A stretch of 64,000 nt of DNA, taken from contig NZ_SWLZ01000004.1 in NCBI RefSeq assembly GCF_005502275.1, positions 186,001 through 250,000 on the forward strand, in the 5' to 3' direction. Shown here piece after piece: positions 8,477 through 16,374 of this stretch (the first letter of the stretch is position 1; the number at the start of each line of letters is the position of its first letter). The translations under genes were made by a program, and so were the position numbers. The stretch comes from Robertmurraya siralis (GTDB lineage: Bacteria; Bacillota; Bacilli; Bacillales; Cytobacillaceae). Below the pieces are notes generated by a model, which searched no databases, was not told the DNA's origin, and saw nothing but the letters and a program-made list of their open reading frames with translations.

Positions 8477-8505
8477 TTGACATTAATTAATTAAATAAAT
8501 ATAAT
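8477..8505 (+). promoter_or_regulatory. Promoter with embedded AT operator, RecD2 operon
   Basis: TTGACA (8477-8482), 17-base spacer, TATAAT (8500-8505). The spacer is TTAATTAATTAAATAAA, almost the same sequence as in the RNA polymerase promoter at 3141-3169. A second, weaker copy (AATTAAATTAATATAAAG) follows the next gene at 8714-8731. Confidence 0.75.
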
Positions 8506-8539
8506 GTAAATATCAACTAATTGAAAGCGAGGTGATAGT

Positions 8540-8716
8540 ATGTTGAGTGGGAAAGAATTGAAAATTAAGAGGGTAATGTTGGACATTAAAGCGATTGAGG
8601 TAGCTCAATATTTACATATATGCAAGAGTTATGTTTCTAAAATGGAAAATGGTGTGCAACCGATACCTAGCAAGATTTATGACAAGTGGGTATTGTTTTT
8701 GGGTATTAATAAATAA
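8540..8716 (+). CDS. Small XRE-like helix-turn-helix protein
   Basis: 58 residues, nearly all a helix-turn-helix: IEVAQYLHICKSYVSKMENG matches the XRE turn and recognition helix (YVSKMENG versus the common YISKIERG). GAGGTGATAG precedes the ATG. It sits between its promoter and the RecD2 helicase gene, 29 bases from the latter. Probably an autoregulator of the operon. Confidence 0.7.
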   Translation: MLSGKELKIKRVMLDIKAIEVAQYLHICKSYVSKMENGVQPIPSKIYDKWVLFLGINK

Positions 8717-8745
8717 TTAAATTAATATAAAGAGGAGATGGAGAA

Positions 8746-10932
8746 TTGAGTGAGATAATTGAAACAAGAATTATTCCAGTGAGAGAGATGTTTTTCAATG
8801 AGGACTCAAGCTATGGTATTTATGCTTGTCATCCAGTTGAGTTTGATAAGGTGAAACTTAATACATATAATAATATTTCCGTTAAAGGCAACACAGTCAA
8901 GCTTAGATTAGACCAAGAATATAATGCTAGGCTAATAGAAAAAGAGGATAAGAAATATGGAGTTTTTTATGAGATTGCATCCATATTTGAAGATATTCCG
9001 ACAGATATTTCTAAACAACGAGATTATTTAGCGAATATTATCACAAAAAATCAAGTTGATGCTATATTCACAGCTTATCCAAATCATGATGTTATTGATT
9101 TGATTAAAAATGATCAGATTGATTTAGGCAAGGTAAAAGGAATTGGTAAGAAAAGCTATTCAAAGATAAAAGATAAAATTATACAAAACTTGGAATTTCA
9201 ACAGGCATATGAGTTCTTAAGCAAATTTGAAGTTACTAATAATCTAATAATTAAATTAGTTAAGCACTTTAAATCTGCCGGACTCTTGATTAGAAAGATG
9301 AATGATAATCCATATTGTATTACAGAGGTTAATGGAATTGGCTTTCTTAAAGCAGATAAGATTGCTTTAAATATGGGGTGTGATCCAAATAGTGGTTTTC
9401 GAATTATATCTGCAATTGAATATGTAGTTGAAGAAGACAGTAAAAACGGAAACACCTACTCAAAAGAAGAGCAATTGCTCACTCAGGTACATGAGTTAAC
9501 GGATATTGAAAGGGATTTAATTCAGAATCAAATTAAAACAACTGAACGCATAATTGTTATTGGCGATAGGATAGCTCTAAAGAAAAATTACAATGCTGAG
9601 AAATTCATCTCTAAAAAATTGAAAGAAATTATGAACTGTCAAAGTGAGTTGGATTTTGATGTTCAGCAGTTCATTGCCAAACAAGAAGAGAAGCGAAATA
9701 TTAAATTAACTGACCAACAGAAGCAATTTTTCTACAACATCAAGAAGAATAATGTAAATCTTCTAGTGGGATATGCTGGATGTGGAAAAAGCCAAATGAC
9801 CGCATTGCTAATTGATCTACTTGAAGAATTGAATATTTCTTACAAGTTGACTTCTCCAACTGGGAAAGCAGCAAAAGTATTAAGCAATTATACAAATAGA
9901 AATGCAGAAACATTACACCGAGCAACGGGGTTAGGGAAAGACCACCAAGAGGGGTTCGAAAGATTTATTGATGAGGAGTTTGTGATAGTTGATGAGTTTT
10001 CAATGGTGGATGTGATTCTTTGTTCGAGGACATTAAGTAAATTAACAAATGAAAATGTAAGACTATTGTTTATTGGAGACGACTTTCAATTACCAAGTGT
10101 TTCAGCAGGGAACTTACTGTATGACATGATACATAGTGAAATAATACCTACTACAAAATTAGATGTTGTTTTCCGGCAAAGTGAAGGTGGAATATTAGAT
10201 ATTGCGACAAAAGTGAGACAGAATCAAAAATTCTTAAGTAATGATGATTGGGGAATTTTAGAGTTTGGAAACAATTGTATCATCGCTTGTGTTCCTCAAG
10301 ACAAAATTAATGGCGGTTATCAATACTATTATAATAAATTATTGGAAACGTATTCTAGTGACGATATTACAATTGCCACTCCAACTAAGAAAAGTGAACT
10401 AGGAACAGTAATTATTAATAAGCATATTCAAGATATTGTTAATCCACAGTCTGATAACAAACCAGAAAAAGAAACAGGTTTTGATAAAATTACATTTCGT
10501 GTTGGAGATAGTGTTTTAAACACAAAAAATACATATGATATCTTTGATGTAGATGAACGAAAGATAGACATTGTAAATGGTGACATTGGTAAAATCATTC
10601 AGATTAATCTAGAGGAAAAAGAGTTAATTGTAGACTTTGAATTTGCGAAAGTACCCTTTGGTTTTGACCAGTTAAATCAATTACTGCATTGTTGGGCTAT
10701 GACGATACACAAGTTACAAGGAAGCAGTAATAATGCAATTGTTGTAATCGCAGATAAGGCTCATAAGTTTCAATTAAACGCTAATTTGCTGTATACCGCA
10801 ATTACAAGAGGAATTGATAAAGTAATTATTCTTAGTCAGGCTGAAACAATCAACTTTGCTATGAGGAAGGTTGCAAGTCAGCAAAGAGATACATTTCTGA
10901 AAGAGATGTTAGTGGAGGAGGGAGTGGAATAA
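8746..10932 (+). CDS. RecD2-type SF1B DNA helicase
   Basis: 728 residues starting at TTG behind GGAGATGGAGAA. N-terminal part carries an OB-like region, then two helix-hairpin-helix stretches (GKVKGIGKKSY and ITEVNGIGFLKADKIA), as in RecD2. The helicase core follows: Walker A GYAGCGKSQ (about 345), SPTGKAA, FVIVDEFSMVD (Walker B), GDDFQLPSV, and near the C-terminus WAMTIHKLQGS and LYTAITRG, the standard SF1B motifs. It would unwind 5' to 3' DNA in replication or repair of the element. It overlaps nothing but abuts the next gene directly (stop at 10930-10932, next start 10933). Confidence 0.92.
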   Translation: MSEIIETRIIPVREMFFNEDSSYGIYACHPVEFDKVKLNTYNNISVKGNTVKLRLDQEYNARLIEKEDKKYGVFYEIASIFEDIPTDISKQRDYLANIITKNQVDAIFTAYPNHDVIDLIKNDQIDLGKVKGIGKKSYSKIKDKIIQNLEFQQAYEFLSKFEVTNNLIIKLVKHFKSAGLLIRKMNDNPYCITEVNGIGFLKADKIALNMGCDPNSGFRIISAIEYVVEEDSKNGNTYSKEEQLLTQVHELTDIERDLIQNQIKTTERIIVIGDRIALKKNYNAEKFISKKLKEIMNCQSELDFDVQQFIAKQEEKRNIKLTDQQKQFFYNIKKNNVNLLVGYAGCGKSQMTALLIDLLEELNISYKLTSPTGKAAKVLSNYTNRNAETLHRATGLGKDHQEGFERFIDEEFVIVDEFSMVDVILCSRTLSKLTNENVRLLFIGDDFQLPSVSAGNLLYDMIHSEIIPTTKLDVVFRQSEGGILDIATKVRQNQKFLSNDDWGILEFGNNCIIACVPQDKINGGYQYYYNKLLETYSSDDITIATPTKKSELGTVIINKHIQDIVNPQSDNKPEKETGFDKITFRVGDSVLNTKNTYDIFDVDERKIDIVNGDIGKIIQINLEEKELIVDFEFAKVPFGFDQLNQLLHCWAMTIHKLQGSSNNAIVVIADKAHKFQLNANLLYTAITRGIDKVIILSQAETINFAMRKVASQQRDTFLKEMLVEEGVE

Positions 10933-11610
10933 TTGACAGTATTTAAAATACAGATACCATCTGAAATTATTAGGAATCCATTGATTAGTCACGACTCTTT
11001 TTATGTGTATTGTAAATTAATTCAACATTACTATGTTCGAAAAGAAAAGAATTTGAAATTGAAAATTGATCATAAAAAGTTTATGTACTTTTGTAATATC
11101 AAATCCAATCAAACCTTTAAAAAAATCATTAACGAATTAAATCAATTTAATTTTATAAAAAATAAAATTGATTCTCTCCCTCGGAATGGGTTAATAGAAT
11201 TAGAATTAAATAAAAAATATATAAGTAACTCAAAGAATTTTACATTTGCACAGTTGCCATTTTATTTACTGGATAAGTGTGTTCTTGATACGGTGGGGAA
11301 GGAAGGGTTCAGATTGCTCTATTACTTAAAAAGTTACATAAACAATTATGATGAATTTTGTTTTTGTTCTAGAGAAAGGATCGCTGCTGAAATTGGTAGT
11401 AATCCTAAAACAGTTGATAAGTACAATCAAATATTAAGAAAGAATAAGTTTATTAAAATTGTGCAACATGAGTTAAAGTCAACAGGTGATTATGAGGAGA
11501 ATGAATTTGGCAATGAAATAGAGAAGTTTACAAAATTTAATAATCATTATTTTTTACGTGCAGATAAGTTTGAGGAAATACATACTAAGTTGAAAAATAA
11601 TTCTACCTAA
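10933..11610 (+). CDS. Winged-helix replication-type protein
   Basis: 225 residues, TTG start directly after the helicase stop, with GGAGGGAGTGG just upstream. The C-terminal half contains a winged-helix signature, SRERIAAEIGSNPKTVDKYNQILRKNKFIKIV, common in plasmid RepA/DnaD-like initiators. The N-terminal half (LISHDSFYVYCKLIQHYY) resembles a first winged helix. Followed at 11718-11830 by iteron-like repeats, so it is a candidate initiator or origin-binding protein. The family is not certain. Confidence 0.6.
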   Translation: MTVFKIQIPSEIIRNPLISHDSFYVYCKLIQHYYVRKEKNLKLKIDHKKFMYFCNIKSNQTFKKIINELNQFNFIKNKIDSLPRNGLIELELNKKYISNSKNFTFAQLPFYLLDKCVLDTVGKEGFRLLYYLKSYINNYDEFCFCSRERIAAEIGSNPKTVDKYNQILRKNKFIKIVQHELKSTGDYEENEFGNEIEKFTKFNNHYFLRADKFEEIHTKLKNNST

Positions 11611-11717
11611 ATTTGCAAACTTGTTTTGCGAATTTAAAATACTGGTTCTGAAATATCTTTTATATTTGGTTCTTTATATTGGTTATTTTATATCTTTCAT
11701 CTGTATTAATACTAGAG

Positions 11718-11830
11718 TGTATTTCATGTAAGATGATTTACATGAGCAAGTTAAACGAAATACATTTACATCTTAAACAAAATACAGTATTGCTTACATG
11801 AAATACATGAGTATCTTTAATGAAATACAG
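11718..11830 (+). repeat. GAAATACA iterons, candidate origin or operator
   Basis: The octamer GAAATACA occurs at 11757, 11800 and 11822, with a one-base variant at 11779 and an inverted copy at 11718. The first and the third form a perfect 15-base inverted repeat, TGTATTTCATGTAAG (11718-11732) and CTTACATGAAATACA (11793-11807). The spacing and its location just after a winged-helix replication-type gene suggest initiator binding sites; autoregulation of the downstream gene is the alternative. Confidence 0.6.
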
Positions 11831-11913
11831 GTAGATGAAGAATGTTGATTCGGTAGGGTTTTGAGGAAGGGGAAAATAAATAATTGAATTGATGTAGAAA
11901 AGAGGTAAAGTAA

Positions 11914-12867
11914 ATGTATTTTGATATGAATGAAAGTGAAACACACTTAAAGGCAAAAGAAAAATTGTTTAGTTTAATTGCTAATAAAAAAGTAAGATTA
12001 ATAGATGATAAGAGAAAGCAGATACATATTTATAGCGGAGCAATACCAACTGAATTTTTACATATGGAAAGCATGGTTGTTGGATATGGATCAGACGCAC
12101 TGTATAGCAATTTTGATAGTCCGTGTAAATCATTTATAGATAGCCCAGTATGCGATTTAAAAGGTCATTTTGGAGTCATTGAACAATTACCTTGTCAGAA
12201 ATGTATATTGAATAATGTTAATGAGGAAGAATTGCGTGGCAGTTCCATATACGCAAGTTATAGACCTGATATTGCCTATGGAATTAATGGAAAACATTTA
12301 GTGTGGGTTGAGATATACCATAAAAGTAAAAGTAGCTACAGTAAAGTTTATTTTTGCAGAGATAAAGGAATTAAATTATTAGAAGTGAAAGCAGACGATG
12401 TATTAAATCTAGTGGAAGATAACGATTTGGTTGTAAATGTTTTGAATGAAAAATTAGATGAATACATTACTGATTCATTAGAGGATAAAGTCGCTAAAAT
12501 TATTAATAGTGTTAAGAAATATATAAGTAATAATGGTATGATACCAAACAAAGATTTCTATAAATTTATTGATAAATATAACTTAAATACTTTTGACAGG
12601 TATTATACTAAAAGAAAAATTATAGATACATTAAATAAATATGTAGTACATAATGAATATATGAAAATGATTAAAGAGTGTTTACCAAAAGGGCAAAAGA
12701 GCAAGTTAAAAGATTATATAAAATTCAAAGACGAGTTTATAGTTAAAACTGTTGGAGATTTGATGAAGATGGAAAGCTTCCCGTGCAAGGAAGATTTAAA
12801 AGGATTACACAGAAATGTCCATATTCTAATTGATCCAGAATATTATTTATCCATTATTGATAGATGA
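11914..12867 (+). CDS. CoiA-like PD-(D/E)xK nuclease-type protein
   Basis: 317 residues. The central segment YRPDIAYGINGKHLVWVEIY has the RPD...VEI pattern of CoiA-family (competence, PD-(D/E)xK) nucleases, with Asp, Glu and a following Lys-Ser-Lys. Upstream is a cysteine cluster (CDLKGHFGVIEQLPCQKC), probably zinc-binding and also present in CoiA-like proteins. The C-terminal 120 residues are helical and basic. GAGGT precedes the ATG. Such proteins on plasmids may process DNA after transfer or recombination; the exact role is unknown. It lies alone between the iterons and a 1 kb gene-free region. Confidence 0.65.
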   Translation: MYFDMNESETHLKAKEKLFSLIANKKVRLIDDKRKQIHIYSGAIPTEFLHMESMVVGYGSDALYSNFDSPCKSFIDSPVCDLKGHFGVIEQLPCQKCILNNVNEEELRGSSIYASYRPDIAYGINGKHLVWVEIYHKSKSSYSKVYFCRDKGIKLLEVKADDVLNLVEDNDLVVNVLNEKLDEYITDSLEDKVAKIINSVKKYISNNGMIPNKDFYKFIDKYNLNTFDRYYTKRKIIDTLNKYVVHNEYMKMIKECLPKGQKSKLKDYIKFKDEFIVKTVGDLMKMESFPCKEDLKGLHRNVHILIDPEYYLSIIDR

Positions 12868-13918
12868 AATATTGGGGTAGGGTATCCAGTAGGGTACTTG
12901 TATATTTTTTATGTAAAATGTACCCCCACGTTAAAATGAAAATTGAATATCGTTGATCATTTTTATTAATTATCGTTATTCTTTGGAGCGATAGCTTACT
13001 TTTGATAGATGTCGATAATATAGTGGGGGATGTTGGTATAATAACGTTTCTGAAGTTTAAAAGGTCAAAATAAGCAAAAAATATCGTTAACCCTTTATGT
13101 ATCAAGGGATTGAGTAGTTTCTTATAAAAAATCAGGGGAGTATGGTTGTATTAAAGGAAATTAGAAAATCAATAGTATCAAGGGTTCTATCGTTATGGTT
13201 ACGATTCACTTTACGATAGAAAAGTAAGGTGGAAATGGTAAGTGGAAAATAAGTTGAGTGTGTGGATAGATGTGCTAGGGGGTAAAATTGTAAAATACTT
13301 CCACTGAAAAGTGTAAAAATACCCCCTATATCATGTATTTAACTTGTATATAAGATTCATTATATTAAAGTTAACTTGATGTGTTATTCTAGCCGTATTT
13401 AATTGAATTGTTATTTTTTCAGTTTAAATTTTTTGTCCGATGCTATACCAAAAAATAAAGCACTTTTTAGATCGTATAATAACATGCGCCAAATAGCGTA
13501 AGTGTTACCATAACTATTTCTTATCACCTATCACCATTCATCATAAAAATATCTTATAACTCATATAATCACATCATCACAACTATACATAGTTTTAAAT
13601 ACTACATTCTAACCTTCATTACTACCATACATATTTACATTTTCTATAATCGCTTACCATTTATAGACAATAGCCAATTTATCTCACCGACTCATTTCAT
13701 TGCTACACCCAATCGACAATCACACAAAAACCTTCAAATAAATATCAGCAAAAAATTGGAGTAAAAATACCACATCACAATTGGCATATAGTTTATAGTA
13801 ATATCATAATTTCTTTTACTTATTGTTACATTTTATCATCATATTAATGAATTAAATATATACAAAATATTAATTTTATAGTATAATTAATAATATAGAA
13901 AGGAGGTGCAAACATAGT
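12868..13918. other. Gene-free 1 kb region with GC-skew flip
   Basis: No ORF with a ribosome binding site is visible on either strand. The left part is G-rich on the + strand and has the direct repeat GTAGGGTA (12884, 12891) and ATCGTT(A) at 12949, 12972, 13083 and 13189, with TTACGAT inverted near 13211. From about 13490 to 13760 the + strand has almost no G and is rich in C, a very sharp strand switch. The right end carries a TATAAT at 13882. The combination suggests a replication origin or the junction of an acquired module. Confidence 0.55.
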
Positions 13919-14086
13919 GTGATATCACTTGTTACATTAGCGTCTATAATGGCTTTAATTATCTCATTTCTAACTATCATCACTCAGCTACTAACAATCA
14001 TAGAAAAGGTTAGAACATTGAAGTCAAAGAAAAAGCCTTCTCAAAGTCGGTCGAGGACTACAAGAAGGCATAAACCTAAACGCTAA
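13919..14086 (+). CDS. Small membrane peptide with very basic tail
   Basis: 55 residues: one hydrophobic helix (about 2-28, LVTLASIMALIISFLTIITQLLTII) followed by a tail dense in Lys, Arg and Ser. The GTG at 13919 is 12 bases after AGGAGG, a long spacing, so a nearby non-ATG start is possible. Organisation resembles holin-like or type I toxin peptides. A 12-base-stem terminator follows at 14097-14127. First gene of the C-rich module. Confidence 0.5.
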   Translation: MISLVTLASIMALIISFLTIITQLLTIIEKVRTLKSKKKPSQSRSRTTRRHKPKR

Positions 14087-14096
14087 TAACTCAACG

Positions 14097-14127
14097 CTTA
14101 AAGGGGATCTAACAAATCCCTTTTAAG
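14097..14127 (+). terminator. Hairpin terminator
   Basis: CTTAAAGGGGAT pairs perfectly with ATCCCTTTTAAG (12 bp, loop CTAACAA). It ends the 13919 transcript. Confidence 0.65.
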
Positions 14128-14161
14128 TGATACTAATATTATATATCATACTATCCATTTT

Positions 14162-14335
14162 ATGCAAACATTAAAAAAATATTCAAACATCTTTATTTTG
14201 CTTTTTGCTGCATTGTATCTATTCACACGCTTGTTAGTTGATTACACATCAACTATTATTACTCTTGCCGATATATTTCTATCTATTGCGGTTATCATTA
14301 CAATATACAATATAGTCAAACAAGTTATAAAATAA
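14162..14335 (+). CDS. Possible small two-span membrane protein
   Basis: 57 residues with two hydrophobic stretches (about 9-24 and 32-52) separated by a short polar link. It lies neatly between two terminators. However, no ribosome binding site precedes the ATG, so expression is doubtful. Confidence 0.35.
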   Translation: MQTLKKYSNIFILLFAALYLFTRLLVDYTSTIITLADIFLSIAVIITIYNIVKQVIK

Positions 14336-14344
14336 TACTTTGCG

Positions 14345-14372
14345 CCAGTATGTTTAATACTGGTTATTTTTT
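14345..14372 (+). terminator. Rho-independent terminator
   Basis: CCAGTAT / ATACTGG stem with a five-base loop, followed by TTATTTTTT. Canonical form. Confidence 0.75.
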
Positions 14373-14384
14373 ATTTATATTATA

Positions 14385-14429
14385 AAATTAAATAAATGTA
14401 TTGAAATACAGTATAATGTTTGATATAAT
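14385..14429 (+). promoter_or_regulatory. Promoter with upstream AT motif
   Basis: TTGAAA (14401-14406), 17 bases, TATAAT (14424-14429). The AT motif AAATTAAATAAATGTA directly precedes the -35 box, the same arrangement as at 15891 and 20511. Drives the gene at 14462. Confidence 0.7.
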
Positions 14430-14461
14430 TTACTTAGAAGCGAATCAAGGAGGATACATAC

Positions 14462-14773
14462 ATGTCAGTCAATCCTTTTCTTTTAACCGAACACGAGTTA
14501 CAACAATGGTATGCAGCCGATCAAGAAAAAAGAAACAATATACATTCTTTATTATCTCATCTGAAATATATCCCTTCATTATGGAAAAAGGATCATCAAT
14601 CATATTACATAGTATCTAAATCAGCTAAAAAGCCTGAATCCTTACAAATAACACTATTTACAAACAATATGCCTATATTTGATCGTGTACGCAATATAAA
14701 CGATATCAGCGACATAGTAGAAGAGTTACACTTATCAGAAGCTACAATACAAACAATCAACTATATAAACTAA
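14462..14773 (+). CDS. Hypothetical protein of the C-rich module
   Basis: 103 residues, ATG 8 bases after AAGGAGG. Mixed alpha/beta with a C-terminal helical end; no recognised motif. The coding strand is richer in C than G, unlike the genes after 19.9 kb. The stop codon is embedded in another copy of the AT motif (14768-14786). Confidence 0.7.
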   Translation: MSVNPFLLTEHELQQWYAADQEKRNNIHSLLSHLKYIPSLWKKDHQSYYIVSKSAKKPESLQITLFTNNMPIFDRVRNINDISDIVEELHLSEATIQTINYIN

Positions 14774-14822
14774 TTAAATACATACAATAAAATAAAATAA
14801 TAATAAAATGGAGGTCATACAA

Positions 14823-15428
14823 ATGTTTTCAACGAATCCAGCAATCACATCTTTATCAAAATGGAAAGAAGGAAAGGACTACACGATCACATATGCTATA
14901 GAGCACACTAAGCACGATCCGGAACTCGAAGAAATAAACTACTCTAACCTAATTAGAGAAGAATTCAAAGACCTAGAACAAACGTTATACTTTTTAAACA
15001 TCTATCAACAGCAGGGATATCAAAACATTACTATCATGTACACAGTCTATAATAAAGACGGTCAGCACATCATAGAAGACTATGTAAGCGAGATAGATAT
15101 AACTTTAAACTCAAAACATCAGGAAGAAACAAACAAACGTAATAAAGAACTTACAAAGGTTATAGAGGAGCAACAAAAAGAACTTGAACTATATAAGCAA
15201 TTTCTAACAAAATATAACAGTATAAAACTATTTGAAAAGTTTAAAAAAGAAAGTAATATACACTGGTACGCATACAGGCTCAGAGGCTTCTCTCTTGGCT
15301 GTCAGCCTAAAGGACATATAAAAGTAGACCATAGCAAAGGAAGACATGGAATAATAGCATATGATAGAGAATTAACGCAAAAAGAACTAGACGATTATGA
15401 ACTAATTCCATACACTGAAGCCGTATAA
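14823..15428 (+). CDS. Hypothetical coiled-coil protein
   Basis: 201 residues. The ATG at 14823 is chosen over 14808 because the GGAGG lies between them, 8 bases before it. Residues about 95-135 form a Lys/Glu/Gln-rich coiled coil. The C-terminal part (YRLRGFSLGCQPKGHIKVDH, then GIIAYDRELT) looks like a small globular domain of the kind found in plasmid polyvalent proteins, but I cannot name it. Its last codons overlap the terminator. Confidence 0.7.
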   Translation: MFSTNPAITSLSKWKEGKDYTITYAIEHTKHDPELEEINYSNLIREEFKDLEQTLYFLNIYQQQGYQNITIMYTVYNKDGQHIIEDYVSEIDITLNSKHQEETNKRNKELTKVIEEQQKELELYKQFLTKYNSIKLFEKFKKESNIHWYAYRLRGFSLGCQPKGHIKVDHSKGRHGIIAYDRELTQKELDDYELIPYTEAV

Positions 15429-15447
15429 TTTTACGGTTTCTTTTTTT
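15421..15447 (+). terminator. Terminator overlapping a stop codon
   Basis: CCGTA pairs with TACGG around the TAA of the preceding gene, followed by TTTCTTTTTTT. Compact but canonical. Confidence 0.7.
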
Positions 15448-15483
15448 AATGCAACAATCCACGCATAAAAAATATAAAATATT

Positions 15484-15559
15484 TTAACTAATTAAATATA
15501 TAATACATTGTTGTTTTACGCTTATCGTGTTATAATTAATTAAAGGATTAAATAAATGC
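15484..15559 (+). promoter_or_regulatory. Promoter flanked by two AT motifs
   Basis: TTGTTG (15508-15513), 17 bases, TATAAT (15531-15536). One motif copy (TTAACTAATTAAATATATAA) lies upstream of -35 and a second (ATTAAATAAATG, 15548-15559) downstream of -10. Drives the gene at 15581. Confidence 0.65.
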
Positions 15560-15580
15560 TATTTATTAGGAGGAGTTAAA

Positions 15581-15850
15581 ATGAATTTTACAAAAAGTCA
15601 AGTTAACACTATCAGACATCTAGCGGATACAAGAAAATTACAAGTCAAGATATATAAATACAAAGGAATCCTTAGTGTAGAACTACACGAAAACACAAGT
15701 TATTCATTGGCTGATCAGTTTAATTTAATAATTGCTGATAACGTCAAAACATTAAAAGAGTGCAAACAAATTGCTGCAAACTTCCTAAACTGGCTTGATC
15801 AATATAGTTCTTACGGATACAATATCAGAACAAAATATGTAGACTTATAA
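15581..15850 (+). CDS. Hypothetical protein
   Basis: 89 residues, start behind TTAGGAGGAG. Predicted beta strands in the first half and a long helix (TLKECKQIAANFLNWLDQY) in the second. Single-gene transcription unit between its own promoter and the terminator at 15852. Function unknown. Confidence 0.7.
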   Translation: MNFTKSQVNTIRHLADTRKLQVKIYKYKGILSVELHENTSYSLADQFNLIIADNVKTLKECKQIAANFLNWLDQYSSYGYNIRTKYVDL

Positions 15851-15851
15851 T

Positions 15852-15882
15852 AAGCGACTCTTTCAGGGTTGCTTTTCTTTTT
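15852..15882 (+). terminator. Rho-independent terminator
   Basis: AAGCGACTC pairs with GGGTTGCTT (9 bp including wobbles), then TTCTTTTT. Confidence 0.7.
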
Positions 15883-15890
15883 AAAAATTA

Positions 15891-15941
15891 TTAACTAATT
15901 AAATAAATACTATTGATCATAATCCTATTCCATGCTATAAT
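15891..15941 (+). promoter_or_regulatory. Promoter with upstream AT motif
   Basis: TTAACTAATTAAATAAATAC (15891-15910) immediately precedes TTGATC (15913-15918), with TATAAT (15936-15941) after a 17-base spacer. Drives 15991 and the ribozyme-like RNA. Confidence 0.7.
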
Positions 15942-15990
15942 TAGTTATAGATGGAAGTTAAGTTTTATATTGATGAGGAGGAATTGAAAA

Positions 15991-16131
15991 ATGAATATCA
16001 AAGAAATGTTTAATTCTCAACTAAGGGAACTAAGAAACTCTACAAAGGATCAAGAATTAATTGCAATGATTGATGCAGAACTACAAGAACGTTTTGAAAC
16101 ACTTGATTTTATGTATACACAAATTAATTAA
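15991..16131 (+). CDS. Small helical protein
   Basis: 46 residues, strongly charged and helical throughout (DQELIAMIDAELQERFETLD). Good AGGAGGAATTGAAAA upstream. Immediately followed by the hammerhead-like RNA, so that RNA would cleave its 3' untranslated region. Function unknown. Confidence 0.65.
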   Translation: MNIKEMFNSQLRELRNSTKDQELIAMIDAELQERFETLDFMYTQIN

Positions 16132-16154
16132 GAAAGTCGTCTAAGCGACTATAT

Positions 16155-16225
16155 GAGCCGAAACAAGGGGATTTGTTCCCTTGTCATAGTGAAGTTAACC
16201 TTTCGCTATCTGATGATGGTAGGTT
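16155..16225 (+). ncRNA. Candidate type II hammerhead ribozyme
   Basis: In order: GAAA (16160-16163); stem III, ACAAGGG (16163-16169) with CCCTTGT (16178-16184); C17 cleavage nucleotide at 16185 in the sequence GTC; stem I, ATAGTGAAG (16186-16194) with TTTCGCTAT (16201-16209), nine pairs with a six-base loop; then CTGATGA (16210-16216). These supply every conserved core base of a hammerhead (CUGAUGA, GAAA, A15.1-U16.1, C17). Stem II is the weak point: only GCC (16157-16159) with GGT (16218-16220), leaving U16217 bulged. Cleavage would fall between 16185 and 16186. Confidence 0.6.
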
Positions 16226-16264
16226 AAAAAAGGGGGGATAACATTTGATAAAAATATCATCACC

Positions 16265-16351
16265 AAATTAATAAATTAAATAAATAAAAGACTTGAAAGA
16301 TAAAAAGAAAACCTTTATAATTATAAGTAAGTTAAATAATTAAATGAATAG
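16265..16351 (+). promoter_or_regulatory. Promoter flanked by AT motifs
   Basis: TTGAAA (16293-16298), 17 bases, TATAAT (16316-16321). Motif copies on both sides: AATAAATTAAATAAATAAAA (16270-16289) and TTAAATAATTAAATGAATAG (16332-16351). Drives the 487-residue polyvalent-type protein. Confidence 0.7.
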
Positions 16352-16374
16352 TACTTTAAAGGAGTGTTTGAAAA

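Noticed and set aside
12854-13105. Minus-strand ORF of 83 codons in the gene-free region
   Set aside because: No ribosome binding site, low-complexity hydrophobic translation, and it overlaps repeats and the end of a + strand gene.
14401-14619. 72-codon + strand ORF overlapping 14462
   Set aside because: Its start lies in the -35 box of the promoter and the frame shadows the real gene, which has AAGGAGG.
15213-15240. Further copy of the bipartite repeat at TATAACAG 15213
   Set aside because: The second half at the required 12-base distance (TGAAAAGT) does not match.
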